A DNA stretch of 64,000 nt from CAVTJX01 sp963735175 (GTDB taxonomy: Bacteria; Electryoneota; RPQS01): the NCBI GenBank assembly GCA_963735175.1, contig CAVTJX010000017.1, forward strand, positions 1 to 64,000, in the 5' to 3' direction. Position numbers and translations under genes: made by a program. The notes under the pieces are model-generated. The model was given only the letters and a program-made list of their open reading frames with translations. It had not been told where the DNA came from and did not search any database. Shown here one piece after another: positions 10,055 through 18,956 of the stretch (the first letter of the stretch is position 1; every line of letters starts with the position of its first letter).

Positions 10055-11316
10055 CTACTCCTTCACCAGAGCTTCGAACTCATGGCGGAATTTCTTGATA
10101 TAGCTCTTCGTCGGCCAGGCCACAGCTTGCCCGAGGGCGCAAATGGTCTTGCCGTCGATGTTATCCGCCAGTTCAAACAGATCGTCGAGATCGCGGCGGC
10201 GGCCGCGCCCGGACGCGATGCGCGTGGCGATACGCAACAGCCAGCCGGTGCCTTCGCGGCAGGGAGTACACTGGCCGCAGCTTTCGTGGGCGTAGAAGCG
10301 CGTCATCCAGACCATGAGCTTGGGGATGGAAACGCTGTCGTCGAGCACCATCACGGCGGCGGAGCCGAGCATCGAGCCCGCCGCGGAGACGGATTCGAAA
10401 TCGAGTTTCAGGCCTTCACATTCGGCGGCGGTGAGGATGTGCAAGGAAGAACCGCCGGGGATCACGGCTTTGAGCTTGCGGCCTTCCGCGATGCCGCCGC
10501 CGTGCTCGTAGATAAGGGCGTGCAGCGGCGTGCCCATGGCCAGTTCGTAGACGCCGGGATTCTTCACGCAGCCGGAAAGCGAAAACAGGCCGGTGCCGCC
10601 GTTCTTGGGCGATCCCAGCGCGGCAAAGGCGTCGGCGCCCATTTCGAGGACGCGCGGCACGAAGGCAAGGGTTTCGATATTGTTGACGACCGTGGGCTTG
10701 CCCCAGAAGGCCGACGGCGGCGGGATAGAACGGCGGCTTAAGGCGCGGCCAGCCCTTCTTCCCTTCCAGCGATTCGATGAGCGCCGTTTCCTCGCCACAG
10801 ATGTATTGACCCGCGCCGGTGGCCGTGTGGACCTGGCAGGACCAGCCGCTGCCGAAGAATGTTCTCGCCCCAGAAGCCTTTGGCTTTCGCGTCGGCGATG
10901 GCCTTCTCGACACTTCCATGGGATAGAAATATTCGCCGCGGACGTAGACGTAAACGCATTCCGCCTGCACGGCCCAGGCGCAGATCAGCGCGCCTTCGAG
11001 CATCAGGTGCGGGTCGTATTCGAAGAATCAGGCGGTCCTTGCAGGTGCCCGGTTCGGATTCGTCGCCATTGACGCAGACGTAGCGGGGGAACTTGTCCTT
11101 GGGAATGAAGCCCCACTTGGCGCCGGCGAAGAAGCCCGCACCGCCGTGGCCGCGCAGCCCGGAGGCCTTGACGAGTGTGGTGACTTCCTCCGGCTTCACC
11201 TTCAGGGCGCGCTTGAACATTTCGTAGGCGCCGCGCTGCATGGCGCCGTCGATGGTGGCCTGGCCGGGCGCGGCAAAGTTGCGCAAGACAAGCCGTACAG
11301 TTCCGTTCGCGCTCAT
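10055..11316 (-). CDS. nuoF: NADH-quinone oxidoreductase subunit F, frameshifted
   Basis: NADH- and FMN-binding subunit of complex I. The N-terminal part has GLRGHGGAGFFAGAKWGF (glycine-rich FMN/NADH site) and CVNGDESEPGTCKDR. The middle has GAGQYICGEETALIESLEG, and the C-terminal part has the N3 [4Fe-4S] motif ESCGQCTPCREGT plus a later Cys (KTICALGQAVAWP). The frame changes at least twice, near 11025-11035 and near 10730-10740. Repaired, it is about 420 aa, the usual length. The ATG overlaps the nuoE stop as ATGA. Confidence 0.95.
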
Positions 11317-11859
11317 CGCGGCGCTCCTTCGACGGCGCCCACGTTGCCCAGCAGCGGCGTGGGTTCGTCGGGCGTCACGGGCACTCCCTTGCGGAAGCCG
11401 TAGAGGATGCGGTCAAGCTTTCCACTGTAGCTGGTAATACTGGTCCTCGTTGACGAGCATCATCGGCGCCCACGCGCAGCCGCCGAGGCACTCGACATAG
11501 CGCAGCGTGAAGAGGCCGTCGGTCGTCGTGCCGCCGTTATTAATGCCGAGCTTCTTCTTCCAGATGCGCCTGCAAATTCTCCGCGCCGAAGAGGCGGCGG
11601 AGATATTGTGGCAGAGCTGAATGACGTACTTGCCCACCGGGCCGGTGTGGAACATCGAATAGAAGGTGAGCACCTCGCGCACCTTGACGGCGCTGACGCC
11701 CACCGTCTCGGCCAGCCAGCGTTCGGTCTCGGGACTGATGAAGCCGAGTTCGCGCTGGGTTTCGAACATCAGCGGCACAAGCGCCGCCTGGCGGTGGTCC
11801 GCCGGGAAGCGCCGGATAATGTCGTCGGCTTTGCGCGTGAGCGATTCGGGAATTGGCAT
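11313..11859 (-). CDS. nuoE: NADH-quinone oxidoreductase subunit E, frameshifted
   Basis: [2Fe-2S] thioredoxin-like subunit of complex I. The N-terminal helices (ETQRELGFISPETERWLAE, LTFYSMFHTGPVGKY) and the cluster region QLCHNIS…VECLGGCAWAP are present. Between 11533 and 11590 two opposing frame changes scramble about 18 residues, hiding the second cluster Cys. The other frame reads LFGAENLQAHLEE there, which is the normal sequence. A third shift near 11415 hides the true C-terminus LDRILYGFRKGVPVTPDEP…GAPR, which ends in a TGA overlapping the nuoF ATG. Repaired length is about 180 aa. Confidence 0.92.
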
Positions 11860-11916
11860 CGAAAGGATCAGATGGTGATCGGGAACTTGTAGAACAAGGA
11901 AATCAGGCTTCGCCGA

Positions 11917-11978
11917 GCCGGGTTAAGCGGCCAGTGATCTCGAATCACGGTCACGAATTCAGCTCCGCGCAACCCGGC
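11917..11978. repeat. REP-like hairpin, left flank of RAYT gene
   Basis: GCCGGGTT-AA-GCGG (11917-11930) pairs with CCGC-GC-AACCCGGC (11965-11978). This gives an 8+4 bp stem with a 2x2 internal mismatch and a 34-base loop. The arms are repeated in inverted order at 12493-12553. Confidence 0.8.
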
Positions 11979-12004
11979 CGAAACCCAGGGGTTCCACCAA
12001 GATG

Positions 12005-12468
12005 CTATCCGCAGTTGAATAGAACCGGTGGTGGTAACTGGACCAACGATAGAGTTCCGGGATCCGGCACAAGGCCCCGGCGCACCGGATTATTCGCCAT
12101 GTAATTTAAGCGTGTCGCCGCGGCATGTCCACCGGGGATGGCAACGGCGTCGTATCTTGCATTCCACAGCGGGCGTCCAGGATAATTCGGCAATACCAGG
12201 TGTTTCGACGTTTCACGTTTGAACTCAGCCAGGAAGTCCGAAGACCGTACGGTCCGCTTCGTCCTGCAGCACCAGGGCATGCAGATGATCAGGCATCAGG
12301 ACATAACCGAAGCACAAGAGCCGATAGCGCTGGCGATAGAACTCGAATCGGCGAAGGATGTACCCGCAAATCACGGTCCGAAACAAACCAAGTGCCACGG
12401 ATTCGCGCAACCATAGTAATATACTGAAGGCTTCCGGGGCAATCCAACCGCTGGTGGCGTCGGCGCAT
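12005..12468 (-). CDS. REP-associated tyrosine transposase (RAYT, Y1/HUH), frameshifted
   Basis: Single-stranded DNA transposase of the IS200-like Y1 class, which in the RAYT group processes REP palindromes. The N-terminal frame reads RLDCPGSLQYITMVARIRGTWF (split here over one frame), fitting the family pattern G..Y.T....R..F. A second frame has YVLMPDHLHALV, the HUH metal-binding motif (HLH). A third has FLAEFKRETSKH, GRPLWNARYDAVAI (candidate catalytic Tyr in NARYD) and LNYMANNPVRRGLV, the family C-terminal signature. Two frame changes separate these pieces (near 12365 and 12250). The ATG at 12468 follows a strong GGAGGGAAAC ribosome site. Repaired length is about 154 aa. Confidence 0.85.
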
Positions 12469-12492
12469 GTTTCCCTCCGGATGCAGATTACG

Positions 12493-12553
12493 GCCGGGTT
12501 GCGCGGATTGGTGTTCGCAGTGGACGGCAAGGTGGTCGTCCGCTTAACCCGGC
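12493..12553. repeat. REP-like hairpin, right flank of RAYT gene
   Basis: Mirror copy of the hairpin at 11917-11978: GCCGGGTT-GC-GCGG (12493-12506) pairs with CCGC-TT-AACCCGGC (12540-12553). The stem and the position of the 2x2 mismatch are conserved, while the 33-base loop is unrelated to the other copy. It lies just upstream of the RAYT ribosome site. Confidence 0.8.
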
Positions 12554-12567
12554 TCGGCGGCTTCCCA

Positions 12568-13878
12568 TCAGTGATCGAGCTCGCCGCCGATCATGTTGAC
12601 GGAACCGAATGTGGGGACGATGTCGGCGACCATGTAGCCATTGATCTGTTCGGGGAGTGCCGCCACGAAATTGTAACACGGCGGACGCACGCGGCAGCGC
12701 CACGGGCGGTCGTTGGCGCCGTCGGTGGAATCGGCGTTCGGGTAGCTGACGACATAGAAACCGAGCTTCGCCGTTGCCGCCTTCGACGGCGACATAGACC
12801 TCGCCCTCGGGGACGCGGATGCCGTGGCCGCTCATGATCGAGCTTGAAGTGATTCATCAAGCCCTCGATGTTGCCGTAGGTGTCCTTCTTGGCGGGCAAC
12901 ACGACGCGCTTGTCGCTGGAGGAGACGGGGCCGCCGGGAATGCGGGCCACGCACTGCTCGAAGAATGCGGCAGGACTGCTCCATCTCTTCCAGGCGAACA
13001 AGGTAGCGGTCCATCACGTCGCCGTTATGGCCGACGGGGACGCTCCAGTCGAGCTGGTCGTAAACAAGATAGGGGAAATCCTTGCGCACGTCGTAGGCGA
13101 CGCCGGTGGAGCGCAGCAGCGGGCCGGTCCAGCCCCAGGCGATGGCGCGGTCGGCACTCATCTTGCCAATGCCTTGCGTGCGTTCGACGAAGATGCGGTT
13201 GTTGGTGAGCAGGATGTCGCATTCGGCGAGGATTTCGCGGGTCTCCTTCACCGTCCACAGCACCTTGTCGAGCCAGCCTTCGCGCAGATCGAAGGGCATG
13301 CCGCCGACGCGGGTGGCGTTGGTCGTGACGCGCGCGCCGCAGTAATCTTCGAGCAGTTCGTAATAGTATTCGCGGGCCTTGATCAGATAGAGGAAGACCG
13401 TGAACGCGCCGAGTTCCATGGCCTGCGCGCCAACGCAAGTGAGGTGGTCGGCGATGCGCGAGACCTCGCAGAGCATAGTGCGGATGTACTGGCCGCGGGG
13501 CGGAATGGTGACGCCCAGCAGTTTTTCCACGGCCATGCAGTAGCCGACGTTGTTGATGACGGGTGAGACGTAATTCAAGCGGTCGGTATAGATGATCGCC
13601 TGGTTCCACGTGCAGTCTTCGCTGTGTTTTTCGAAGGCGCGGTGCAGGTAGCCGATTTCGACTTCGGAATCCACGACGAGTTCACCCTGCAGCCGCGTGA
13701 CGATACGGATAATGCCGTGCATCGCCGGATGCGAGGGGCCGATATTCAGCAGCATGTCCTGCGTCTGGAACTCGGGCTCTTCGGAGGGAATCGCCGTGCC
13801 GGTGTCGTAGGGCGCGATGACGGGCGGCGGTGAATCGGTGGTGCGAGTGGTATCGTTCATGGATGCCGGTTTCGTCAC
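12568..13878 (-). CDS. nuoD: NADH-quinone oxidoreductase subunit D, frameshifted near C-terminus
   Basis: 49-kDa-type subunit that forms the quinone-reduction site with NuoB. NIGPSHPAMHGIIRI carries the quinone-site histidines, and EIGYLHRAFEKHSED and NATRVGGMPFDL are also family hallmarks. The C-terminal end is VPTFGSVNMIGGELDH, slightly altered from the common …D.GEID.R. At least three frame changes occur between about 12770 and 12960. The GTG at 13878 overlaps the nuoC stop as GTGA; an ATG at 13860 is an alternative. About 430 aa when repaired. The stop is 8 bases from the REP-RAYT unit. Confidence 0.94.
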
Positions 13879-14359
13879 TGGTCCTTGGGGCCGATCAGGG
13901 GCTGGCGGCGCGTTCGCGGGTAGTCCTTGCGCAGCGGGTGGCCCTGGAATTCTTCGTAGAGCAGAATGCGCGGAGATCGGGGTGGCCGGTGAAGCGGATG
14001 CCCATCATGTCCCACGCTTCGCGCTCGAGCCAGTTGGCGATGGGCCAGAGCGGCGTGAGGCTGGGGACTTCAGGATGCAGCTCGTCGAAGGGCACCTTCA
14101 CCCGCAACCGCGTGTGAGTCGTCAGGTTCATGAACTGGTAGACGATTTCGAAGCGGGGCTTGCGCGGCTGGTAATCGACCGCGCTCAAATCCACAAGGAA
14201 GTTGTAGCCGAGGTCGTCCCGCAGCAGCTGGGCGATGTCGAAAATGCGCGCGCCGTCAACGATCAGGGTTTTGTCGCCGTGCTGGGCGTGCCAGTCGAAC
14301 ACCGCGCCGGGAAAGCGCTTGTCGATGGCGACGTGTTCGGGGAAGCGCTCGTCGCTCAC
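13875..14359 (-). CDS. nuoC: NADH-quinone oxidoreductase subunit C, frameshifted near C-terminus
   Basis: 30-kDa-type peripheral-arm subunit of complex I. It has FLVDLSAVDYQPRKPRFEIVY and the signature WLEREAWDMMGIRFTGHPDL. Just after this the frame shifts (near 13970); the other frame continues RRILLYEEFQGHPLRKDYP, the conserved tail of NuoC, and ends LIGPKDQ. The start is a GTG at 14359 that overlaps the nuoB stop as GTGA. About 160 aa when repaired, a free NuoC and not a NuoCD fusion. Confidence 0.94.
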
Positions 14360-14862
14360 TGCGTCACCTGCTTGGAATTCTGGATCAGATCCTGCAGCTT
14401 GAGCAGGCCGTCGAGGACGGCTTCGGGGCGTGGCGGGCAGCCGGCGATATAGATGTCGACGGGGATAATCAGGTCGATGCCCTGCACCGTGGAATAGTCG
14501 TCGTAGGGTCCACCACAACTTGCGCAGCCGCCGAAGGCGATCACCCATTTCGGATCGGCCATCTGTTCGTAGACGGTCTTCATCACCGGCGCGAGTTTCT
14601 GGCTGACGGTGCCCACCACCCAGAGCACGTCAGACTGACGCGGGCTGAAGCGGGGAAAAGCGGCGCCAAAGCGGTCGATATCGTAATGGCTGCAGGCGGT
14701 GGACATGAATTCCATGCCGCAGCAGGCCGTCACAAACGGATACTGGAAGAGCGAATATTTGCGTGCCCAGCCGAGAATCTTGTCGAACCGCGTGGTCATG
14801 GCGGTTCCCTGGAGGGCGGCCATGGGGTCCGTCAAGCGGCTATCGGTGATTGCTTTTGCCAA
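14356..14862 (-). CDS. nuoB: NADH-quinone oxidoreductase subunit B
   Basis: PSST-type subunit carrying cluster N2, the last iron-sulfur centre before quinone. The cluster ligands are all present: the tandem Cys in FVTACCGMEFM, the Cys in GTVSQKLAP-distal GGCASCGGPYDD, and AGCPPRPEA. The frame is intact. The start is uncertain. A TTG at 14862 follows GAGG by 8 bases, and an ATG at 14823 gives MAALQGTAMTTRFDK. A longer in-frame opening to 14964 runs through a repeat and is unlikely to be translated. The stop overlaps the nuoC start. Confidence 0.95.
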   Translation of the reverse strand: MAKAITDSRLTDPMAALQGTAMTTRFDKILGWARKYSLFQYPFVTACCGMEFMSTACSHYDIDRFGAAFPRFSPRQSDVLWVVGTVSQKLAPVMKTVYEQMADPKWVIAFGGCASCGGPYDDYSTVQGIDLIIPVDIYIAGCPPRPEAVLDGLLKLQDLIQNSKQVTQ

Positions 14863-14887
14863 ATCGAATACCTCGGAACAGAAAACC

Positions 14888-14951
14888 CGAAATCCAAAAT
14901 CCGAGTCAGAACAGAAATCCCACCCCCCCTTGCCCCCCCGCCAGCGGGGGG
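14888..14951. repeat. Intergenic repeat, copy 1 (nuoA-nuoB)
   Basis: The core CGAAATCCAAAATCCGAGTC… (14888-14916) is followed by CACCCCCCTTG and a G/C hairpin (CCCCCCCGC-CA-GCGGGGGGG, 14932-14951). The same three parts occur in the same order upstream of nuoA (15340-15457). Confidence 0.7.
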
Positions 14952-14960
14952 GAATGAGGA

Positions 14961-15332
14961 TCACTTCCAGTCGAGGACGCGCTTTTTAACGGCGTAGTAA
15001 AGGCCGACCATCAACACGGCGAGGAAGATCATCATGGAGACGAAGCCCACCATGCCAATGTCGGCGAAACCCACCGCCCACGGATAGAGAAACGCCACTT
15101 CGATATCGAAGACGATGAAGAGGATGGCGACGAGATAGTACTTGATGGGAAACGGCTTGTTGGCATCCGCTTCCACTAAAATGCCTGTTTCAAACGGGCG
15201 GCCCTTGACCTCGCTGGGACGGCGCGGGCCGAACCAGATGGAGAGCGCCACAAACAAACCCGTCAGCGCGGCTGCCGCGGCGAAGAGCACGAGGAACTGA
15301 ACCAGTGGAGAGTCGAAGGGCGACGGAGTCAT
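14961..15332 (-). CDS. nuoA: NADH-quinone oxidoreductase subunit A
   Basis: Small membrane subunit of complex I, 123 aa with three transmembrane helices. The loop after the first helix contains KGRPFETGILVEADANKPFPIKYY, matching the conserved quinone-side loop (E/C-type GIxP). Helix 2 has FIVFDIEVAFLYPWAV, the family signature. The ATG at 15332 was chosen because a longer frame to 15410 runs through a repeat element. There is no clear ribosome site. First nuo gene of the operon; intact. Confidence 0.95.
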   Translation of the reverse strand: MTPSPFDSPLVQFLVLFAAAAALTGLFVALSIWFGPRRPSEVKGRPFETGILVEADANKPFPIKYYLVAILFIVFDIEVAFLYPWAVGFADIGMVGFVSMMIFLAVLMVGLYYAVKKRVLDWK

Positions 15333-15339
15333 AGGATTA

Positions 15340-15457
15340 GAAATCCAAAATTCGAAATCCAAAATTCGAGTCAGAACGGAAGAACCACGCTGTTGTATCC
15401 GCGCAGGCAAGAAACCAGAACTTCACCCCCCTTGTGTTCCCCCCATAAAATGGGGGG
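15340..15457. repeat. Intergenic repeat, copy 2 (upstream of nuoA)
   Basis: Carries a half-repeat AGAAATCCAAAATTCG (15339-15354), then the full core (15353-15381), which matches copy 1 at 27 of 29 bases. CACCCCCCTTG (15424-15434) and the hairpin CCCCCCAT-AAA-ATGGGGGG (15439-15457) follow. A 40-base insert not present in copy 1 separates the core from the C-rich part. Confidence 0.7.
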
Positions 15458-15480
15458 AAGCAGAAAAGACAGGCGCTGGG

Positions 15481-16089
15481 CTAATTGCGGTGGGTGATCT
15501 GCTCGAGTTTGTAGGCCAGCGGGGGAACGATGATGAGTTGAGCGATGATGCCGGGCAACGCCGGGGCTACGAGAATCATCAAATAATAGTTCATGTCTTG
15601 AATACCCGCCATGGCCATCGAGACGAGCACATACACAATCCGGCCGAGAATCATCGCCACCAGCATGGCCGTGATCATGGCCGCAATCCGGCCCAGTCGC
15701 TCGGACAGGCCGGGCCAGACGGGCAGAAGCCGCAGCATGACCGAAGCCGTCATCGCATAGACGGCCAGTTCGGGCATGAGACGCATGACCTGTGCCGTGG
15801 TCGGCATCCCGGTAAAGCCGGAGGATAGGGCCGGAGTCAGAATGCCAACCATTCCCGCGTAGAATGGCGGCAGCAACAGACCCGCGAGAAATACGGGAAA
15901 GTGCATGGGCAATATCACCCGCGGCGCCAAACCGAAGGGGTGAATGAAGAACGGCAGCACAATCCCGAGGGCAACACAGACCCCTGCCGTGCCCAGCGCC
16001 TCCACTCCGTGAACCGGGGCGTAGAGTTCGCGGGTAGTTGGTGGATCCGTCTTCTGCGAGCGCGAGCGGGATTTGGTGCGATCGGCCGT
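15481..16089 (-). CDS. ECF-type transporter substrate-binding (S) component-like membrane protein
   Basis: Polytopic membrane protein of about 200 aa resembling S components of energy-coupling-factor vitamin importers. The diagnostic stretch is LGIVLPFFIHPFGL…LPMHFPVFLAGLLL followed by LTPALSSGFTGMP; five to six helices are visible. Substrate unknown. The start is unclear. The frame is open to an ATG at 16167, but that lies at the predicted transcription start. A good AAGGAG at 16096-16101 sits 6 bases before an ACG codon at 16089 (possibly a misread ATG), and I used that. First gene of the nuo-containing run, directly behind the promoter. Confidence 0.75.
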   Translation of the reverse strand, partial: TADRTKSRSRSQKTDPPTTRELYAPVHGVEALGTAGVCVALGIVLPFFIHPFGLAPRVILPMHFPVFLAGLLLPPFYAGMVGILTPALSSGFTGMPTTAQVMRLMPELAVYAMTASVMLRLLPVWPGLSERLGRIAAMITAMLVAMILGRIVYVLVSMAMAGIQDMNYYLMILVAPALPGIIAQLIIVPPLAYKLEQITHRN

Positions 16090-16176
16090 AACGGACTCCT
16101 TAACGCAGCAAGAAAATATGTGGAATGAAGTTAGGCCGTGAAAAACGGAGCAAGCCCGAGATGCCAACGATCTGCT

Positions 16177-16205
16177 AAACTACGGAAAATTTTTCACATT
16201 GTCAA
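16177..16205 (-). promoter_or_regulatory. Sigma70-like promoter for the nuo-containing operon
   Basis: On the minus strand TTGACA (16205-16200), a 17-base spacer and TAGTTT (16182-16177). The expected start near 16170 leaves a leader of about 80 bases before the S-component ribosome site. Confidence 0.65.
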
Positions 16206-16288
16206 GGGATTCCAGACCCGCGAATCCAGCATTTTAAAGAGTAAAATTCAGTGTTTATTAAGTTAACCGACCGCGCCCCCCGATCCCG

Positions 16289-18275
16289 TCACCGAGTCGG
16301 TCGGTGCCGGCGCCGGACTCCCCCTCGCTCAGGGACCTTTTTGGGTGGGGGCTTCAGGCTGAAAGTCGCCTGCCGTTTCTGCAATTGCCCAGCACTGCGG
16401 AACGCGTCCCGGACGAGCGCATAGTCGGACGCGGGCAGCACATCCTGTTTGATCTCCACGATCTGTTCCCAATTCCAGCTATGGGCGTTCAGGCGGTTGC
16501 TGATTTCAATGTGCACATAGGGATTGTCGATGATGAGCGGCGAAGGCAGAGCAGCCAACGCATACCCCTCGGGCAAGACGACCGTGACCAGGGTTTCACA
16601 GCGGGATCGTGGCGGCATCCGGAGGGGGTACTGAATCGTGGTCCACGTTGTGTCGAAAGCCAGCCGTCCGAAGTTAAAGGGCGTTTCGGGAATTCCAACG
16701 ATCAGCCGGGAGCTGTCGCGGCGGGCATATTCAGGCGCGGCGAAGCGCACCTGCACAGCCACCGGGATGGCGAGATCCGTGAGGTCAGAAATCGAATAGG
16801 ATGCCACCTGCGCCGTGGGCGCAAAGCGGGCCAGCGCGGCATGAATGAACTCGGCGCGGCGGTCGTCGCCAAAGCCGGCGAATGTCGCCCGCGTTTCCGC
16901 GGCCTTGTCGCCTTGCGGTTCACACAGAATGAATCCCGAAAGTTCCCCGTTGGCCGAAAGGGAAACACGGATTTCCGTGCGCGCGCCACGCGCAGCGGGA
17001 TTGCCGGGCGAAATCTCCTGCACGAGGGGCGCGCCGCCGACGAGCAGACAGGCTTTGCCATAGGTCATCGCGAAAGGCAGCACCGTCGGCGGATAATTCA
17101 CGGCGGCGGGATCGATCCAGAGCGTATCTTCGCTCGTGGGAACCGCCAGGACAATACGGGAGAATTGTTCGAGCAGCGGCAGTTCAGAAGAACGGCAGTA
17201 GGCGGCCCGGAACCAGCACCGGGATCGGGCCGAAGCCGTAACCCCGCAGCAGTGCGGTGAGCAACACGGCTTTGTCCTGCGGATCGGCGTAGCGTTCACG
17301 GACAATCCAGTCCGCCGTATGCAAGGCGGCATCGACACGGCCCGCGGTGCGATTCACCGGGCGCACATTCTGCTGCACCCAGCGCGTGGCGTTCATGAGC
17401 GCGGGAATCCCCTGCAGCGTGGGCGGTGTACCGGCCATGAAACTGTCCACGGCCGCTAGACTGGAATCTACTTTATCCCAGAAGAGATTGTTGAAGGCGG
17501 TGCCGAGCGCTTCCCAGTCGGGGCAGGTTGTCCAGACAAGACGGGGGAGAATGAACGCTGCATCGACGACCGGCGGAGACACATCCAAAGCCGGACAGTT
17601 GAGCCGCGTCCAGGTGTAAACGGAATGGTGATTGCTCGCCACAACGAGCGGTTTGAGATCGCTGTTCGTAAGTTCCCAGCGGAGCCGGAACGGCTCGACG
17701 ACATCGACCGTGACGGTTTTCTCAAGAATCGGATCCGGACCGCCGAAGAGCGCGATCCCGCCGGGCGGGACTGCGGCGCGACCTCCGGCGACGGGAAGCG
17801 GTTCCAAGCGATAGGCGAAATAGACAGCGTCTCCGGAATCCACAGCGGTGAAGCTGACCGTGAGTTGCCGGAACTGTGAATAGCCGGCGATCCATTTCAC
17901 TTCCGGAGCGGGCGCATCGACGAAAGCGGTTGAGTCGAGCGTAATCCAACGGCCATCCGCTTTCTGAATCCGCGCGGAGTCGATGACCACGGCGTGAGTA
18001 TTTTCCTGATAACCGATGACCTGCTCCCGATAGTGTTCCCTACCCTCCGCAGAGAGGATCCGGCAGCGGAATTCGCGGCGGGTGTGCATGCGTCCGCTGG
18101 CGTCGATGGTGAGATGTTCGCGGTCGAATTCGATCACAGCCGAGGGCGACGGCTGGTCAGCTGGCCGCGAGACGGCGCCGTTCAGGCTGTCCAGAGGTTC
18201 CGCAGCCGCTCGCATTGACAGTGTCAACGACCATAACAGAAGCAGTCCGGCCAGGGAGCGGCGGCCATGATGCAT
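16289..18275 (-). CDS. Secreted DUF3857/transglutaminase-like protein, frameshifted
   Basis: Exported protein of about 655 aa with a signal peptide (HHGRRSLAGLLLLWSLTLSM, cleavage likely after AAA-EP). The N-terminal 250 residues resemble DUF3857 (IDASGRMHTRREFRCRILS, then AVYFAYRLEPLP). A transglutaminase-like segment follows (ALMNATRWVQQNVRPVNRT, then ERYADPQDKAVLLTALLRGYGF), where the usual core Cys (GxCxDxA) is replaced by PQDKA, so it is probably not an active protease or transglutaminase. The rest is a beta-rich DUF3858-like region. One frame change lies near 17190-17210. Transcribed alone from its own promoter at 18352-18380. Confidence 0.75.
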
Positions 18276-18351
18276 GAAACCGTGTTGGAGAATCGGGAGC
18301 GGCATGAAAATCGGTCAGTCGTTGAATTTGCGCGACAAAGTTCAGGTCTGA

Positions 18352-18380
18352 ATAGTACACAGTTTTTCTCTCCTTTGCAA
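18352..18380 (-). promoter_or_regulatory. Promoter of the DUF3857 gene
   Basis: Minus strand: TTGCAA (18380-18375), 17-base spacer, TACTAT (18357-18352). The start would lie near 18345, about 70 bases before the chosen ATG at 18275. Confidence 0.55.
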
Positions 18381-18591
18381 GCGAGGTCGATAAATGTGAA
18401 ACTCGCGAGCACGCCCTTTAATTGGCGATGACTGTGCGTAGCCGGATGGCGGCCCGCCGACGCGTTCAAAGAACACGCTGGATTGCTTTTTGTTTTTACG
18501 CTAACAATTAATATATATAGACATACGTATATAAGTAGTTCCGAGTTGAGCTTCTTGACGGATTGAGACGCATAAAAAGAAGACTGTGGGC

Positions 18592-18620
18592 TTGACTTTG
18601 AGGGGGAATGCCATTATCTT
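18592..18620 (+). promoter_or_regulatory. Promoter of tRNA-Ala and SRP RNA
   Basis: TTGACT (18592-18597), 17-base spacer, TATCTT (18615-18620), placed about 12 bases before the mature 5' end of the tRNA. The same -10 sequence recurs at the dnaX promoter. Confidence 0.65.
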
Positions 18621-18632
18621 TGGGATTCTTTC

Positions 18633-18705
18633 GGGGCAGTAGCTCAGCTGGGAGAGCACCACGTTCGCAACGTGGGGGTCGGCGGTTCGATCCCGCTCTG
18701 CTCCA
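18633..18705 (+). tRNA. tRNA-Ala (anticodon CGC)
   Basis: Full cloverleaf of 73 bases: acceptor GGGGCAG/CTGCTCC (one G-T pair), D arm GCTC…GAGC, anticodon stem CCACG/CGTGG with loop TTCGCAA, and T arm GGCGG-TTCGATC-CCGCT. The discriminator base is A. The 3' CCA is not encoded. Confidence 0.96.
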
Positions 18706-18718
18706 CACTTCTTGAATA

Positions 18719-18846
<128 letters not shown>

Positions 18847-18956
18847 CTTTTTAGGTTAGTTTTGAACATATGGACAATTCACAACTTAGCCTACATGACT
18901 CTTGTTATTTAACGGCTTAGTAGCTGTTTTCTGGCGTCGAGTTGTCCACATGTGAG

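Larger units (their letters stand above)
11911..12559 (-). mobile_element. REP-RAYT unit inserted between nuoD and nuoE
   Basis: A Y1-transposase gene (12005-12468) is bracketed by two mirror-image hairpins. The outermost 19 bases are inverted repeats: CGCCGAGCCGGGTTAAGCG at 11911-11929 matches the complement of 12541-12559. The inner arms, CCGCGCAACCCGGCCG at 11965-11980 and its complement at 12491-12506, are also identical over 16 bases. The 34-35 bases between the arms differ completely. The unit fills the gap exactly, 8 bases past the nuoD stop and 51 bases before the nuoE start. This is the architecture of a RAYT gene with its REP palindromes. Confidence 0.85.
18276..18632. other. Divergent intergenic region with two promoters
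   Basis: No coding frame. It contains a minus-strand promoter for the DUF3857 gene and a plus-strand promoter for the tRNA/SRP RNA pair. Between them is a distinctly AT-rich stretch at 18501-18535 (ATATATATAG… type sequence). Confidence 0.5.
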
